Positions 28,869 through 37,996 of a stretch of DNA of 64,000 nucleotides are shown here, piece by piece (positions within the stretch are counted from its first letter, which is position 1; every line of letters begins with the position of its first letter). The stretch is from Hoeflea sp. (GTDB taxonomy: Bacteria; Pseudomonadota; Alphaproteobacteria; Rhizobiales; Rhizobiaceae). The stretch spans positions 496,001 through 560,000 of the forward strand of contig JACKJT010000002.1 in NCBI GenBank assembly GCA_020637795.1, read 5' to 3'. The notes beneath the pieces were generated by a model, which saw only the letters and a program-made list of their open reading frames with translations, searched no databases and had not been told where the DNA came from. The translations under genes were made by a program, and so were the position numbers.

Positions 28869-29237
28869 ATGAAACTGATCAAGACAACCACAGCGATGCT
28901 GTTTGCGGCGGCCATCGCGGCCACTGGCGCATTTGCCGGCACCGGCGCTGATGGCGTGTTCACCGTTCACAACGACACCGAAACCAATGTAGTCTCCGGT
29001 TTCTACACCAGTGAAGACGATGGCGAGACCTGGAGCGACAACTGGCTTTCCATTCAGATTCGCCCCGGCGAATCCGCGGAAGCCAGCTTCCACGCCAACA
29101 CCGGCCCCTGCGAACAGACCCTTCAGGTCGGCTGGGTCGGCGAAGGCGGCGGCGAAGTCCTCGACGAGCCGATCAGCATCGACATCTGCGAAGCCAGCAA
29201 CGTCTACCTGGAAGACAACGATATCAGCTTCGACTGA
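28869..29237 (+). CDS. secreted hypothetical protein
   Basis: 122 residues. Signal peptide 1-23 (MKLIKTTTAMLFAAAIAATG...FAG). The mature part is acidic with beta-type composition (VFTVHNDTETNVVSGFYTS; SIQIRPGESAEASFH) and two cysteines. It resembles small periplasmic proteins predicted as beta-sandwich; no function known. Good ribosome site (GAGGGAAG) and a T-tailed terminator downstream. Confidence 0.8.
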   Translation: MKLIKTTTAMLFAAAIAATGAFAGTGADGVFTVHNDTETNVVSGFYTSEDDGETWSDNWLSIQIRPGESAEASFHANTGPCEQTLQVGWVGEGGGEVLDEPISIDICEASNVYLEDNDISFD

Positions 29238-29280
29238 AGGTCACGGCCCCCTCGGCGCGATCGGCTCCACAAGCAACTCG

Positions 29281-29313
29281 GCCTGACCGCGAGGCAGCGG
29301 TCAGGCTTTGTTT
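29281..29313 (+). terminator. Rho-independent terminator
   Basis: GCCTGACCGC pairs with GCGGTCAGGC (6-base loop), followed by TTTGTTT. Ends the secreted-protein transcript. Confidence 0.88.
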
Positions 29314-29332
29314 GCAGCCGCGCCTCGCATGC

Positions 29333-30049
29333 TCATCGCTGAACCTTGACGTTGAAATCATAGGGCTCGATCGACCTGACGCCGAGCGACCGCTGCACGT
29401 CGTTCCAGTAGTTCCGGTCCCGCTCGATATCGATCACAGCCGTTTTGGAATCATCGGTCGACTGGCCGACGATCTGCTGGACGTCAAGGGAAACGGCATT
29501 GGTGTTGTTGCCGGAAAAAACGATGGAACTGGCGCCTTCCGGGATTGTCACAACCGTTTCCCCGGAAGCACCGTCAAGCGCCTGCACGGAGAGGAGCTTG
29601 TTGTCTCCCCCCATGACCTGAACTGTACAGGTTGGGCAATCACCGTTGTCAGGCGTTGACTTGACCGTCAGATCGAACGCCTTGGTCACAGCCTTGGCGT
29701 CCTGGGCGAAAGCATGCGTCACCCAGCCATGGTTGGCGGAGGTTTCGACATGGGCGGGTTTGGTCCCGCCACCGCCGGCAGCCGCGGCTGCCATGATCAG
29801 GGCCGGCGCGCCTATTCCCAGGATCATCGCCTTTGAGAGCACCGTTTCCTTGTAGATCACGGAAACAACGGCCCCGATGACAAAAAACAGCGCCATTGCG
29901 CCGATACTGCACAGTACCGGGATCAGGATGTCATTTCCGTCTGCCAGCCAGACTTCGATGGCGCCGCTTTGCAAGCCATGCGCCTTGTCGATGAGGCTGG
30001 GCGCGATCCCGCCAAATCCACCTGCCATTGCAATCTTGAAATTGCTCAT
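29333..30049 (-). CDS. hypothetical membrane protein
   Basis: 238 residues. Two hydrophobic segments: ILIPVLCSIGAMALFFVIGA (about 38-60) and AMILGIGAPALIMAAAAA (about 73-92). They are followed by an extracytoplasmic-looking region with a CPTC pair and beta-type sequence (VTIPEGASSIVFSGNNTNAVS). No family recognised. The start at 30049 has GGGAGCG 8 bases upstream; the ORF extends further upstream without support. Confidence 0.7.
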   Translation of the reverse strand: MSNFKIAMAGGFGGIAPSLIDKAHGLQSGAIEVWLADGNDILIPVLCSIGAMALFFVIGAVVSVIYKETVLSKAMILGIGAPALIMAAAAAGGGGTKPAHVETSANHGWVTHAFAQDAKAVTKAFDLTVKSTPDNGDCPTCTVQVMGGDNKLLSVQALDGASGETVVTIPEGASSIVFSGNNTNAVSLDVQQIVGQSTDDSKTAVIDIERDRNYWNDVQRSLGVRSIEPYDFNVKVQR

Positions 30050-30251
30050 GCTCACGCTCCCTTGCCTTGAATTCAGGTTGGGTCGCACTGCATAGATATT
30101 CACAGTCTCAGACCCTGAATATTCAAGCTTTAATTGTACAACAAAGGGGGATTCGCGGCAATGAGATCGGCAAGGAGCAGGAGACCGCCGCTACGCAAAA
30201 GGGTCTTGTCAGTCCGCTCGCCGGCAAGACGTTCGGCAACCGGAACTCGCG

Positions 30252-30554
30252 TTATCTCGAGAGAAACAGCGCTTCGCCCTGCTCGTCGATGATCTGGCGC
30301 GCCTTGCGATAGGTCGCCGCCTCCACGTCATCGCGGTTCGAGAAGATGTCGGCACGAATGAACTTGTGCTCCCTCGCGGCCTCGCCGGCGCCCTTGACGA
30401 TGCGTCCGGCCAGCCGCCACTGCCCGCCCTCGGCCATCGGCTCGGCATAGATCAGGCAATCCTTGTAGCTGTCGGGTTCATTGGCAGCCTGCGGCGGGCT
30501 TGACGCGGACCTGCCGCCGAACAGATTGCGGATGCTGTCCATTATGCCTGCCAT
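30252..30554 (-). CDS. hlyU: HlyU-family transcriptional regulator-like protein
   Basis: 100 residues. After a short Ser/Pro-rich N-terminus, the HlyU-like domain: YKDCLIYAEPMAEGGQWRLA, GRIVKGAGEAAREHKFIRAD and KARQIIDEQGEALF. In Vibrio, HlyU is unrelated by fold, but this domain is annotated under that name in alphaproteobacteria, so the regulatory role is uncertain. Start 30554 has GAGGAG 7 bases upstream; an in-frame longer ORF is unsupported. Confidence 0.78.
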   Translation of the reverse strand: MAGIMDSIRNLFGGRSASSPPQAANEPDSYKDCLIYAEPMAEGGQWRLAGRIVKGAGEAAREHKFIRADIFSNRDDVEAATYRKARQIIDEQGEALFLSR

Positions 30555-30772
30555 GCCATGCTCCTCACTGTCGCGGTCGACTGGTTGCCGGCGCTTTCGG
30601 GGACGAGTTTCACTCTTCCGCTCCTGCCGACGAATCTGGTTGCACAAGTGTCATGTCAGGATCACACTCGGCGTTTATGGCTTGCCGCCAGACGTGACGG
30701 AAGGCCGGCATGCGGATGCGTGCTGATGTATCCGCAAGGTACCTTTTTAGGCCAACTGCAGGGAGAAAGTCC

Positions 30773-32764
30773 ATGAAAGATCAACGCGTTTTCGACATGC
30801 TGCATCCAATCTCGCGCCGCTCCTTGCTGGGCGGGCTTGCCGCGACCAGCGCTCTGGTCATGGTGCATCCGTTCACCGCGCGCGCCAGCGCCAACCAGGC
30901 GCATCTGCGCATCATGGAAACCACCGACCTGCACGTGCACGTGTTCGCCTACGACTATTATGGCGACAAGCCCAATGACACCATGGGCCTGGCCCGCACC
31001 GCGTCGATCATCGACCAGATCCGCGCCGAAGCGCAGAACTCGATACTCGTCGACAATGGCGACTTCCTGCAGGGAAACCCGATGGGCGATTACATTGCCT
31101 ACGAGCGCGGCATGAAGGAAGGCGATCTCCACCCGATCATCGCCGCCATGAACGTGCTCGGCTACGATGGCGGTACGCTGGGCAACCACGAGTTCAACTA
31201 CGGCCTCGATTTCATGTTCAAGGTCATCGGCGGCGCAAACTTCCCGATGGTCTGCGCCAACCTGGCAAAGGGTGCGCTTGCCGAGAACCCGCGCGACGAC
31301 GACCTTTTCCTCAAGCCCTACATGATCCTTGACCGCACCATCAAGGATGGCGCCGGCGTCGAGCACAAGATCAGGATCGGCCTCATCGGCTTCGTCCCGC
31401 CGCAGATCATGACCTGGGACGCTCGTCACCTGAGCGGCAACGCCGCCACCCGCGACATCGTCAAGGCCGCCGAAGCCTGGGTGCCGCAGATGCGCGAGGA
31501 AGGCGCCGACATCGTCATCGCCCTGTCGCACTCCGGCATCGGCCAGCAGGAATGGGCGGAAAACCTCGAGAATGCCTCCGTGCCGCTCGCTGCCGTCCCC
31601 GGCATCGACGCCATCGTCACCGGCCACAGCCATCTCGATTTCCCCGGCCCGAAATTCGACGGCGTCGCCGGCGTCGACAACGCCAAGGGCACCATCTCCG
31701 GCAAGCCGGGTGTCATGGGCGGCTTCTGGGGATCGCATCTCGGCCTTATCGACCTGATGCTCGAGCGCGACGGCAATGCGTGGAAGATCGTCGGCCACAC
31801 ATCCGAAGCAAGGCCGATCTATGAGCGCGTCGACCGCAAGGTCAACGCACTGGTGGCCGACAAGCCCGAAGTGCTGGCTGCGGCGAAGGCGGATCACGAG
31901 GCCACGCTTGCCTATGTCCGCACCGCCGTCGGCAAGACGTCCGCGCCGCTGCACTCCTATTTTGCGCTTGTTGCCGACGATCCGTCCGTGCAGATCGTCA
32001 GCCAGGCGCAGACCTGGTACATCACCGACTTGCTCAAGGACACCGAGTGGAAGGACCTGCCGGTGCTCTCCGCCGCAGCCCCCTTCAAGGCCGGAGGCCG
32101 CGGCGGCGCGGACTACTACACCGATGTGCCGGCAGGCGACATCGCCATCAAGAACGTGGCCGACCTCTACCTCTACCCCAACACGGTTCAGGCAGTGGTG
32201 ATCACCGGCGCCCAGGTCAAGGACTGGCTGGAAATGTCGGCCGGGATCTTCAACCGGATCGAGCCGGGAGCAAAGGATGCCGAGCTGATCAATGGCGAGT
32301 TCCCGTCCTACAATTTCGACGTCATCGACGGCGTGACCTACCAGGTCGACCTCACGCAACCCGCCAAGTATACCCCCAAGGGCGACCTGCAGGACGCCGC
32401 CGCAAACCGGATTCAGAATCTCAGCTTCAACGGGCAACCAGTTGATCCGGAGCAGAAATTCGTGGTCGCCACCAACAATTACCGCGGCGGCGGCGGCGGC
32501 AAGTTCCCCGAGATCGGCCCGGACAAGGTGGTCTTCCAGGCACCCGACACCAACCGCGACGTCATCGTCCGCTACATCGTCGAGCAAGGCACCATCAACC
32601 CCTCCGCCGACGGCAACTGGAGCTTTGCTCCGGTTGAAGGCGCCACCGTGCTGTTTTCGACCGGCCCCAAGGCGAAGGACTTCGTCAGCGACGTCAAGGG
32701 CGTTGCCATCGAACCGGCCGGCGAAGGCGCCGACGGCTTTGCCCTGTTTCGCATCACCTTGTAG
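30773..32764 (+). CDS. cpdB: 2',3'-cyclic-nucleotide 2'-phosphodiesterase/3'-nucleotidase, periplasmic
   Basis: 663 residues. A twin-arginine-like signal (ISRRSLLGGLAATSALVM) is followed by a calcineurin-like phosphoesterase domain: METTDLHVHVF, LVDNGDFLQGNPMGDY, LGNHEFNYGLDF, ALSHSGIG, VTGHSHLDFPG. The C-terminal 5'-nucleotidase domain follows (about 360-640). It degrades exogenous nucleotides in the periplasm. Ribosome site AGGGAGAAAG. Confidence 0.94.
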   Translation: MKDQRVFDMLHPISRRSLLGGLAATSALVMVHPFTARASANQAHLRIMETTDLHVHVFAYDYYGDKPNDTMGLARTASIIDQIRAEAQNSILVDNGDFLQGNPMGDYIAYERGMKEGDLHPIIAAMNVLGYDGGTLGNHEFNYGLDFMFKVIGGANFPMVCANLAKGALAENPRDDDLFLKPYMILDRTIKDGAGVEHKIRIGLIGFVPPQIMTWDARHLSGNAATRDIVKAAEAWVPQMREEGADIVIALSHSGIGQQEWAENLENASVPLAAVPGIDAIVTGHSHLDFPGPKFDGVAGVDNAKGTISGKPGVMGGFWGSHLGLIDLMLERDGNAWKIVGHTSEARPIYERVDRKVNALVADKPEVLAAAKADHEATLAYVRTAVGKTSAPLHSYFALVADDPSVQIVSQAQTWYITDLLKDTEWKDLPVLSAAAPFKAGGRGGADYYTDVPAGDIAIKNVADLYLYPNTVQAVVITGAQVKDWLEMSAGIFNRIEPGAKDAELINGEFPSYNFDVIDGVTYQVDLTQPAKYTPKGDLQDAAANRIQNLSFNGQPVDPEQKFVVATNNYRGGGGGKFPEIGPDKVVFQAPDTNRDVIVRYIVEQGTINPSADGNWSFAPVEGATVLFSTGPKAKDFVSDVKGVAIEPAGEGADGFALFRITL

Positions 32765-32779
32765 TCAGGCTGCCCGCTT

Positions 32780-32814
32780 CCTTCTCCCGGCCGGTTCATT
32801 CGGCCGGGAGAAGG
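32780..32814 (+). terminator. strong hairpin after cpdB
   Basis: A perfect 14-bp stem (CCTTCTCCCGGCCG with its complement), 7-base loop, without T-run. Probably terminates or protects the cpdB transcript. Confidence 0.6.
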
Positions 32815-32852
32815 AGGCCGCGGCGGCGCACCCTGCCCCATTCCGCTTCATC

Positions 32853-32885
32853 GCTAAGGCGCATTGAATTTCTATGCGCCTTAGC
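32853..32885. terminator. second hairpin between cpdB and the PilZ gene
   Basis: GCTAAGGCGCAT / ATGCGCCTTAGC, 12-bp perfect stem with a 9-base loop, followed by AATTT. It could serve as a terminator in either direction. Confidence 0.55.
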
Positions 32886-32944
32886 AATTTGATTACCGCC
32901 GGATGCGAGACTGCAGCGTCAGTCAGCCAAGGGGACTAATCGAG

Positions 32945-33262
32945 ATGACCGGATCGACCGGCCGCGCCATCAAGCGGGACAAGACCAGGGTGAAGGCCAA
33001 GATCGACTGTATGGGGCAGAAGACCACCGGAGCGGTGATCGACCTGTCGCAGCAAGGCATATGCCTGCAGCTCGACGCCGGCATTCCCATGGCGCGCGGC
33101 GACAAGATCGATGTCGAGACCGAGGAAATGGGCCTGCTGGTCGGCACGATCCGATGGATAAGGGCGGGCCGCATCGGCGCGGCACTGGTACTGACCTCGA
33201 ACAACCGCGCCAAGGTCGAAAGCTATTACAAGATGTTCCTGCACAACCGCCAGCCGGCCTGA
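32945..33262 (+). CDS. PilZ-domain protein 1
   Basis: 105 residues, a stand-alone PilZ domain expected to bind c-di-GMP. Both binding motifs are present: RDKTR (RxxxR) and DLSQQG (DxSxxG). Start at MTGSTGRA has GGGGA upstream. A paralogue follows at 33640; the two share CMG..T..AVIDLSQ and the C-terminal AKVESYYK. Confidence 0.88.
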   Translation: MTGSTGRAIKRDKTRVKAKIDCMGQKTTGAVIDLSQQGICLQLDAGIPMARGDKIDVETEEMGLLVGTIRWIRAGRIGAALVLTSNNRAKVESYYKMFLHNRQPA

Positions 33263-33639
33263 AGTCTTCCGCTCAGCTTGCCGATCCAAGCCGCTCGTCG
33301 AGTGTCAATTTGATACATTTCTAAATTATAACTATATAGAGTTTCAGGCAGCCCGTACCGGGCGCTGCGATTTCAGGCCAGCTGAAACTCCAGATTAGCG
33401 CTTTCTCGCAAGGCAATCGCAAGCATCCGTTGACCCCATTCAAACCATTGAATCTGATTGCAATTCCCATCCGGCGGCAGTCGCCGGAAGGCAACCTCGC
33501 ACGCCTGTCGCCAGCTCGAAGTGATTCGGGATCGGGGTGCGGCCAATTGCACTAAATTGCTTAACAATAAATTTACTTGCCCGGGTTAATTTTGAGCATT
33601 GATTGAACTTATGCATTTTTGACAGCAAAGGTTGTAGGT
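33263..33639. other. non-coding spacer between the two PilZ genes
   Basis: 377 bases, unusually AT-rich around 33300-33350. Overlapping short minus-strand ORFs have no support. It contains the CtrA-like site described separately. Confidence 0.5.
33561..33575 (+). promoter_or_regulatory. CtrA-like site upstream of PilZ protein 2
   Basis: TTAA-CAATAAA-TTTA, one mismatch from the TTAA-N7-TTAA consensus, 65 bases before the start codon. Confidence 0.3.
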
Positions 33640-33954
33640 ATGAGCGGATCCAGAAGGATTGACCCGCGCGACGCTACGGAATTGCGGGCTACCATCACAT
33701 GCATGGGGCGAACGACCCAGGCCACGGTTATAGATATTTCCCAAAGCGGAATGTGCATTTACCTCAATTCCCACATTCCCATCGCGCCGGAAGAAGAGAT
33801 CATCATCAAGACCCAGGAAATGGGCTTTCTGACCGGAACGGTGCGCTGGTTCAGGAGGCCGCGGCTCGGCGTTCAGCTGGAAATGTCGTCCAACACCGCC
33901 GCCAAGGTGGAAAGCTTCTACAAGAAATACATAAGGCACTACATGTCGGCATGA
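33640..33954 (+). CDS. PilZ-domain protein 2 (degenerate RxxxR motif)
   Basis: 104 residues. Paralogue of the preceding PilZ protein. DISQSG matches DxSxxG, but where protein 1 has RDKTR this one reads RDATE, so the second arginine of RxxxR is lost; an Arg two residues later may compensate. c-di-GMP binding is therefore doubtful. The ATG at 33640 is preferred over the TTG at 33619. Confidence 0.85.
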   Translation: MSGSRRIDPRDATELRATITCMGRTTQATVIDISQSGMCIYLNSHIPIAPEEEIIIKTQEMGFLTGTVRWFRRPRLGVQLEMSSNTAAKVESFYKKYIRHYMSA

Positions 33955-34097
33955 CGGCAGCAGTCGCGAAAGCCTGAAACGACGGTCTTCTGCCCCGGAG
34001 CCTGCCAAAAGCCATTGCGTGGCATCCCTTGCTGTTACACAGTTGCTGCGAGTCAGCAGTCGCCCGGAAGCGGCGACCTGATGGGGAGCATCCGAAA

Positions 34098-35084
34098 ATG
34101 GCAAAGGCCACGTCAAGGACACGCAAAGTGTTGTATATTTTAGGCTTTCTGATCCTTTGCGGTTTGGCGGCCTTCGCCCTCGGCCCACGACCTGTCAGCG
34201 ACGCGAGCATCACTTTCGAAGAGAATTCGCTTCCCGACGATCTCGAAACCTATCTCGACGCGTCCGAATCCCGGTTTGCCGATCTGCGACCCGGCAATGA
34301 GCGGCAGATCATCTGGGCCTACCCGGCGTCCCGCGCCCGCACGCCGCTGGCGATCGTCTATATCCACGGGTTCTCCGCCAGCCCGGGCGAATTGCGCCCG
34401 TTGCCGGATCTCGTCGCCAAAGAGCTTGGCGCAAACATCTACTATGCCCGCCTCAAGGGTCACGGCCGCAGTGGCGACGCCATGATCGAGGGATCCGTGC
34501 ACGGCTGGGTCAACGATTTCGCCGAGGCCGTTGCCATCGGGCGCAGACTGGGCGAACGCGTCGTGGTGATGGCGACGTCGACCGGCGCATCGCTCGCCAC
34601 ATGGGCCGCAACCCGGCCAGAGCTGATGCGCGATGTGGCGGGATTGGTGCAGTTCTCACCGAATTACGGCGTCCAGGCGGCGGGTTCAAGCCTTCTGAGC
34701 ATGCCCTGGGCCGCACAGATCGTGCGGGTGGTTATCGGTGACCGCCGCTCGTTTGAGCCAAGGAACAACCTTCACCGGCAGTTCTGGACCTACGAGTACC
34801 CGAGCGCCGCCCTGCTGCCGATGGCGGCGCTGGTCGATCTTGCCAATGCGGCTGATCCGCGAAGCATCACCATTCCCTCGCTGTTCGTCTATTCGCCGCT
34901 TGACCAAGTCATCCGCCCGGAACTGGTCAAGGCAAAGGCCGGCAACTGGGGTGGGCCGGCCAGCATCGTCGAGGTCACCGACGACGGCGATCCGAGCCAC
35001 CACGTCATTGCCGGCGCGGCGCTTTCGCCCTCCACCACCGAGAGACTGGCGGCCGAAACGGCCCGGTGGATCGCCGGCCTGTAG
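34098..35084 (+). CDS. alpha/beta hydrolase, membrane anchored
   Basis: 328 residues. N-terminal membrane segment VLYILGFLILCGLAAFALGP (about 12-31), then an alpha/beta-hydrolase fold: VYIHGFSASPGE (oxyanion region), nucleophile Ser in MATSTGASLATWAA, Asp in VYSPLDQVIRPE and His in DPSHHVIAG. Similar to monoglyceride-lipase-like or carboxylesterase enzymes; substrate unknown. Good ribosome site GGGGAG. Converges with ilvA. Confidence 0.87.
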   Translation: MAKATSRTRKVLYILGFLILCGLAAFALGPRPVSDASITFEENSLPDDLETYLDASESRFADLRPGNERQIIWAYPASRARTPLAIVYIHGFSASPGELRPLPDLVAKELGANIYYARLKGHGRSGDAMIEGSVHGWVNDFAEAVAIGRRLGERVVVMATSTGASLATWAATRPELMRDVAGLVQFSPNYGVQAAGSSLLSMPWAAQIVRVVIGDRRSFEPRNNLHRQFWTYEYPSAALLPMAALVDLANAADPRSITIPSLFVYSPLDQVIRPELVKAKAGNWGGPASIVEVTDDGDPSHHVIAGAALSPSTTERLAAETARWIAGL

Positions 35085-35118
35085 ACAGCGCCGCCCTGTC
35101 GCTCGCCGGCCAGATCGC

Positions 35119-36393
35119 TCAGATCACCAGGTTGGCGATGATCTCGTTGTCGGTGATATCCTGATAACTCAGGCCAGCCCGGTCGAATGCCTCCACCAGG
35201 CGCAGGAAATTGTCCGGCGAACCGGTCTCGATCCCGATCAGGATGGAGCCGAAATTGCGGGCGGATTTCTTCAGATACTCGAAACGGGCAATATCGTCTT
35301 CCGGCCCCAGCAGAGACAGCAGATCCCGCAGCGCGCCCGGACGCTGCGGCAGGCGCAGGATAAAATACTTCTTCGTGCCCGCGTACCGCATGGCCCGTTC
35401 CTTGACGTCGGGCAGCCGCTCGAAATCGAAATTGCCGCCGGAGACCACCGCCACCACCGTCTTGCCGGCCAGTTGGTCGGGCCCCAGGGCCTCGAGTGCC
35501 GAGATCGACAAGGCGCCGGCCGGCTCGAGCACAATACCCTCGGTGTTGAGGATCCGCGTCATGGTCAGGCAGATGGCGTTTTCCGGCACGGTCATCACCT
35601 GATCGGGCCGGAACCGCTTGAGGATCTCGAAGTTGCGCTCGCCGATTTCGGCCACCGCGGCGCCATCGACGAAATTGTCGATCCTGCCGAGCTTGACCCG
35701 ATGGCCGGCGAGAAGGCTTTCCTTCAGGCTCGGAGCCCCGGCCGGCTCGACCAGCAGGAAGTTCTCCGTATCGACCCGGCCTTCAAGATACCGCGCTATT
35801 CCGGCGGAAAGACCGCCGCCGCCGACCGGCAGCACAATGAGATCCGGCGCTTCGCCCTCCGGCAACTGGGCTGAGATTTCCGCCGCAACGCTCGCCTGCC
35901 CCTCGATGATGTCGCCATGGTCGAACGGCGGCGTCATCAATGCGCCCTCGGCCGCGGCGAATTCCCGTGCCGCGTCGTAGCAGGCATCGAAGAAATCGCC
36001 GGTCAGGCGGATTTCGATGAACTCGCCGCCGAAGACCCGCGTCTTGTCGATCTTCTGCTGCGGCGTCGTCACCGGCATGAACACGACACCCTTGCGCCCG
36101 AAATGCCGGCACACATAGGCAAATCCCTGGGCATGATTTCCCGCCGACGCGCAAACGAACAGGCTCTGTTGCGGATTTGCCACCAGCGCCTTCCGGATGA
36201 AATTGAACGCGCCCCGGATCTTGTAGGACCTGACCGGCGACAAATCCTCCCGTTTGAGCCAGATCCGCGCGCCAAATCGCGCCGACAGATGGTCATTGAG
36301 CTGCAACGGCGTTTCCGCAAACAGCGCCCGCATCTCGGCAAGAGCGCTGTCGACGGAGCCGCGGAAGGCATCGGGAGATTGTTTTTCGGTCAT
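35119..36393 (-). CDS. ilvA: threonine ammonia-lyase (threonine dehydratase)
   Basis: PLP enzyme, 424 residues, deaminating threonine to 2-oxobutanoate in isoleucine synthesis. PLP Lys in SPVRSYKIRGAFNF; CASAGNHAQGFAYV; phosphate loop LPVGGGGLSAGIA. A single C-terminal ACT-like region (KKYFILRLPQRPGALRDLL onward) places it in the shorter regulated class. Start chosen at MTEKQSPDAF; the ORF extends far upstream without similarity. Divergent from trkH (63 bases between starts). Confidence 0.93.
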   Translation of the reverse strand: MTEKQSPDAFRGSVDSALAEMRALFAETPLQLNDHLSARFGARIWLKREDLSPVRSYKIRGAFNFIRKALVANPQQSLFVCASAGNHAQGFAYVCRHFGRKGVVFMPVTTPQQKIDKTRVFGGEFIEIRLTGDFFDACYDAAREFAAAEGALMTPPFDHGDIIEGQASVAAEISAQLPEGEAPDLIVLPVGGGGLSAGIARYLEGRVDTENFLLVEPAGAPSLKESLLAGHRVKLGRIDNFVDGAAVAEIGERNFEILKRFRPDQVMTVPENAICLTMTRILNTEGIVLEPAGALSISALEALGPDQLAGKTVVAVVSGGNFDFERLPDVKERAMRYAGTKKYFILRLPQRPGALRDLLSLLGPEDDIARFEYLKKSARNFGSILIGIETGSPDNFLRLVEAFDRAGLSYQDITDNEIIANLVI

Positions 36394-36456
36394 GACGGGT
36401 CTATGCCACGGGAACCTGCCGGTGCCAACCGGAACCGGTTTTTGAGAGGGCAAGGG

Positions 36457-37911
36457 GTGCACGGCAATACTTTCCGATCCGCGGTGTTCATTGCCTCCAT
36501 GGCTGGACTGTATCTGTCGATAGCCATGCTGGCGCCTGCCGCGGTTGACTTCTATTTCGGCAATCCCGACTGGCAGGTCTTCGCCGTCTCGTCCTTCTCC
36601 GTCGGCGCAATCTGCCTTGCTTCGGCCACGGCCAACCGCGGCGTCAACGCCCCCTTCTCCAGGCGGCTGGGGTTCCTGGTCGTCAATCTCCTGTGGATCA
36701 CGCTGTCGGTGACCGGCGCCATTCCGTTCTATCTCGCATCGCTCGGCCTCGACATGGCCGATGCGCTGTTTGAATCGGTTTCCGCGGTGACCACAACCGG
36801 CGCCACGGTGATCTCCGGGCTCGACTCGGCGCCTCCCGGGCTTTTGCTGTGGCGATCCCTGCTGCAATGGATCGGCGGCATCGGCATCGTCGCGCTCGGC
36901 CTCTTGGTGCTGCCGTTCCTCAAGGTCGGCGGATTCACCGTTTTCAAGATGGAATCCTCCGACACGTCGGAAAAACCGTTTGCGCGTTTCGCCGTGTTCG
37001 TGCGCGCCTTCTTCGCCATCTATATCGGCCTGACGGTGACCTGCGCCATTCTCTACCGGGTTCTGGGCATGAGCGATTTCGACGCCCTCAACCACGCCAT
37101 GACCACCATGGCAACCGGCGGTTTCTCCACCCATGACGCCTCATTCGGCGCATTCCCCTCCCCGGCCCTGGTCTGGACCGGAACCGTGTTCATGGCGATT
37201 GCCGGGTTGCCGTTTTCCGTCCTCATCCTGTTTGCGGTGCGCGGCCGCCTCGATGCCTTGCGCGATCCACAGATCTTTGCCTATGCCGGCATCCTGTTTG
37301 TGCTCTCCATCACCATCGCGCTCAGTCTTCGCCTGTCGCATGGCGAGAGTTTTGGCATGGCGCTGACCCATGCGACCTTCAACGTCGTGTCCGTCGTCAC
37401 CACGACCGGTTTTGCCAGCAGCGATTACACGCTGTGGGGACCGCTGACCGTGGCCATCCTGTTCATGGCGACCTTTCTTGGCGGATGCTCGGGATCGACC
37501 TCGGGCGGCATCAAGGCCTACCGGCTGGTCATCATTGCAAGTTCCATCCGCTCGGGTCTGATGCGGCTGATCTATCCCAACAGCGTGCGCCCGGTGCGAT
37601 ATGGATCCGTTGCCGTCGAGCCCGACATGCAGCGCACCGTGTTCCTCTTCGTCTGCGCCTATGTCGGAATCTGGGCGCTCGGCTCGATCGCGCTGGCCGC
37701 CACGGGTCTCGACATAGAGACGGCCATATCCGGTTCGATCACCGCGCTTGCCAATGTCGGCCCGGGGATCGGTCCGGTCATCGGCCCCTCAGGCAACTTC
37801 AGCTCGCTCGGCGATCCCGCCAAGATGATCATGGTCTTCCTGATGTTGCTCGGACGGCTGGAAATCTTGGTGGTTCTTGTGCTCCTGCTACCCGCTTTCT
37901 GGCGCGAATAG
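36457..37911 (+). CDS. trkH: TrkH-family potassium uptake protein
   Basis: 484 residues with about ten membrane helices. The four K+ selectivity P-loops are visible: TTTGATVISG, MATGGFSTHD, TTTGFASSDY and NVGPGIGPV. GTG start with AGAGGGCAAGGG upstream; no ATG fits as well (ATG 36498 is 14 codons later). It needs a TrkA partner, not seen here. Confidence 0.93.
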   Translation: MHGNTFRSAVFIASMAGLYLSIAMLAPAAVDFYFGNPDWQVFAVSSFSVGAICLASATANRGVNAPFSRRLGFLVVNLLWITLSVTGAIPFYLASLGLDMADALFESVSAVTTTGATVISGLDSAPPGLLLWRSLLQWIGGIGIVALGLLVLPFLKVGGFTVFKMESSDTSEKPFARFAVFVRAFFAIYIGLTVTCAILYRVLGMSDFDALNHAMTTMATGGFSTHDASFGAFPSPALVWTGTVFMAIAGLPFSVLILFAVRGRLDALRDPQIFAYAGILFVLSITIALSLRLSHGESFGMALTHATFNVVSVVTTTGFASSDYTLWGPLTVAILFMATFLGGCSGSTSGGIKAYRLVIIASSIRSGLMRLIYPNSVRPVRYGSVAVEPDMQRTVFLFVCAYVGIWALGSIALAATGLDIETAISGSITALANVGPGIGPVIGPSGNFSSLGDPAKMIMVFLMLLGRLEILVVLVLLLPAFWRE

Positions 37912-37939
37912 AGGCTGCCGGGATTGCGCTTCCGCTAAA

Positions 37940-37954
37940 TTATCCAAAGATTAA
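37940..37954 (+). promoter_or_regulatory. CtrA-like site upstream of the soluble chemoreceptor
   Basis: TTAT-CCAAAGA-TTAA followed by CC; one mismatch from TTAA-N7-TTAA, 43 bases before the ATG. Confidence 0.35.
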
Positions 37955-37996
37955 CCAAGATCTGCTTTTCTCCATCAAGCTGGAGGACAGAATCGA

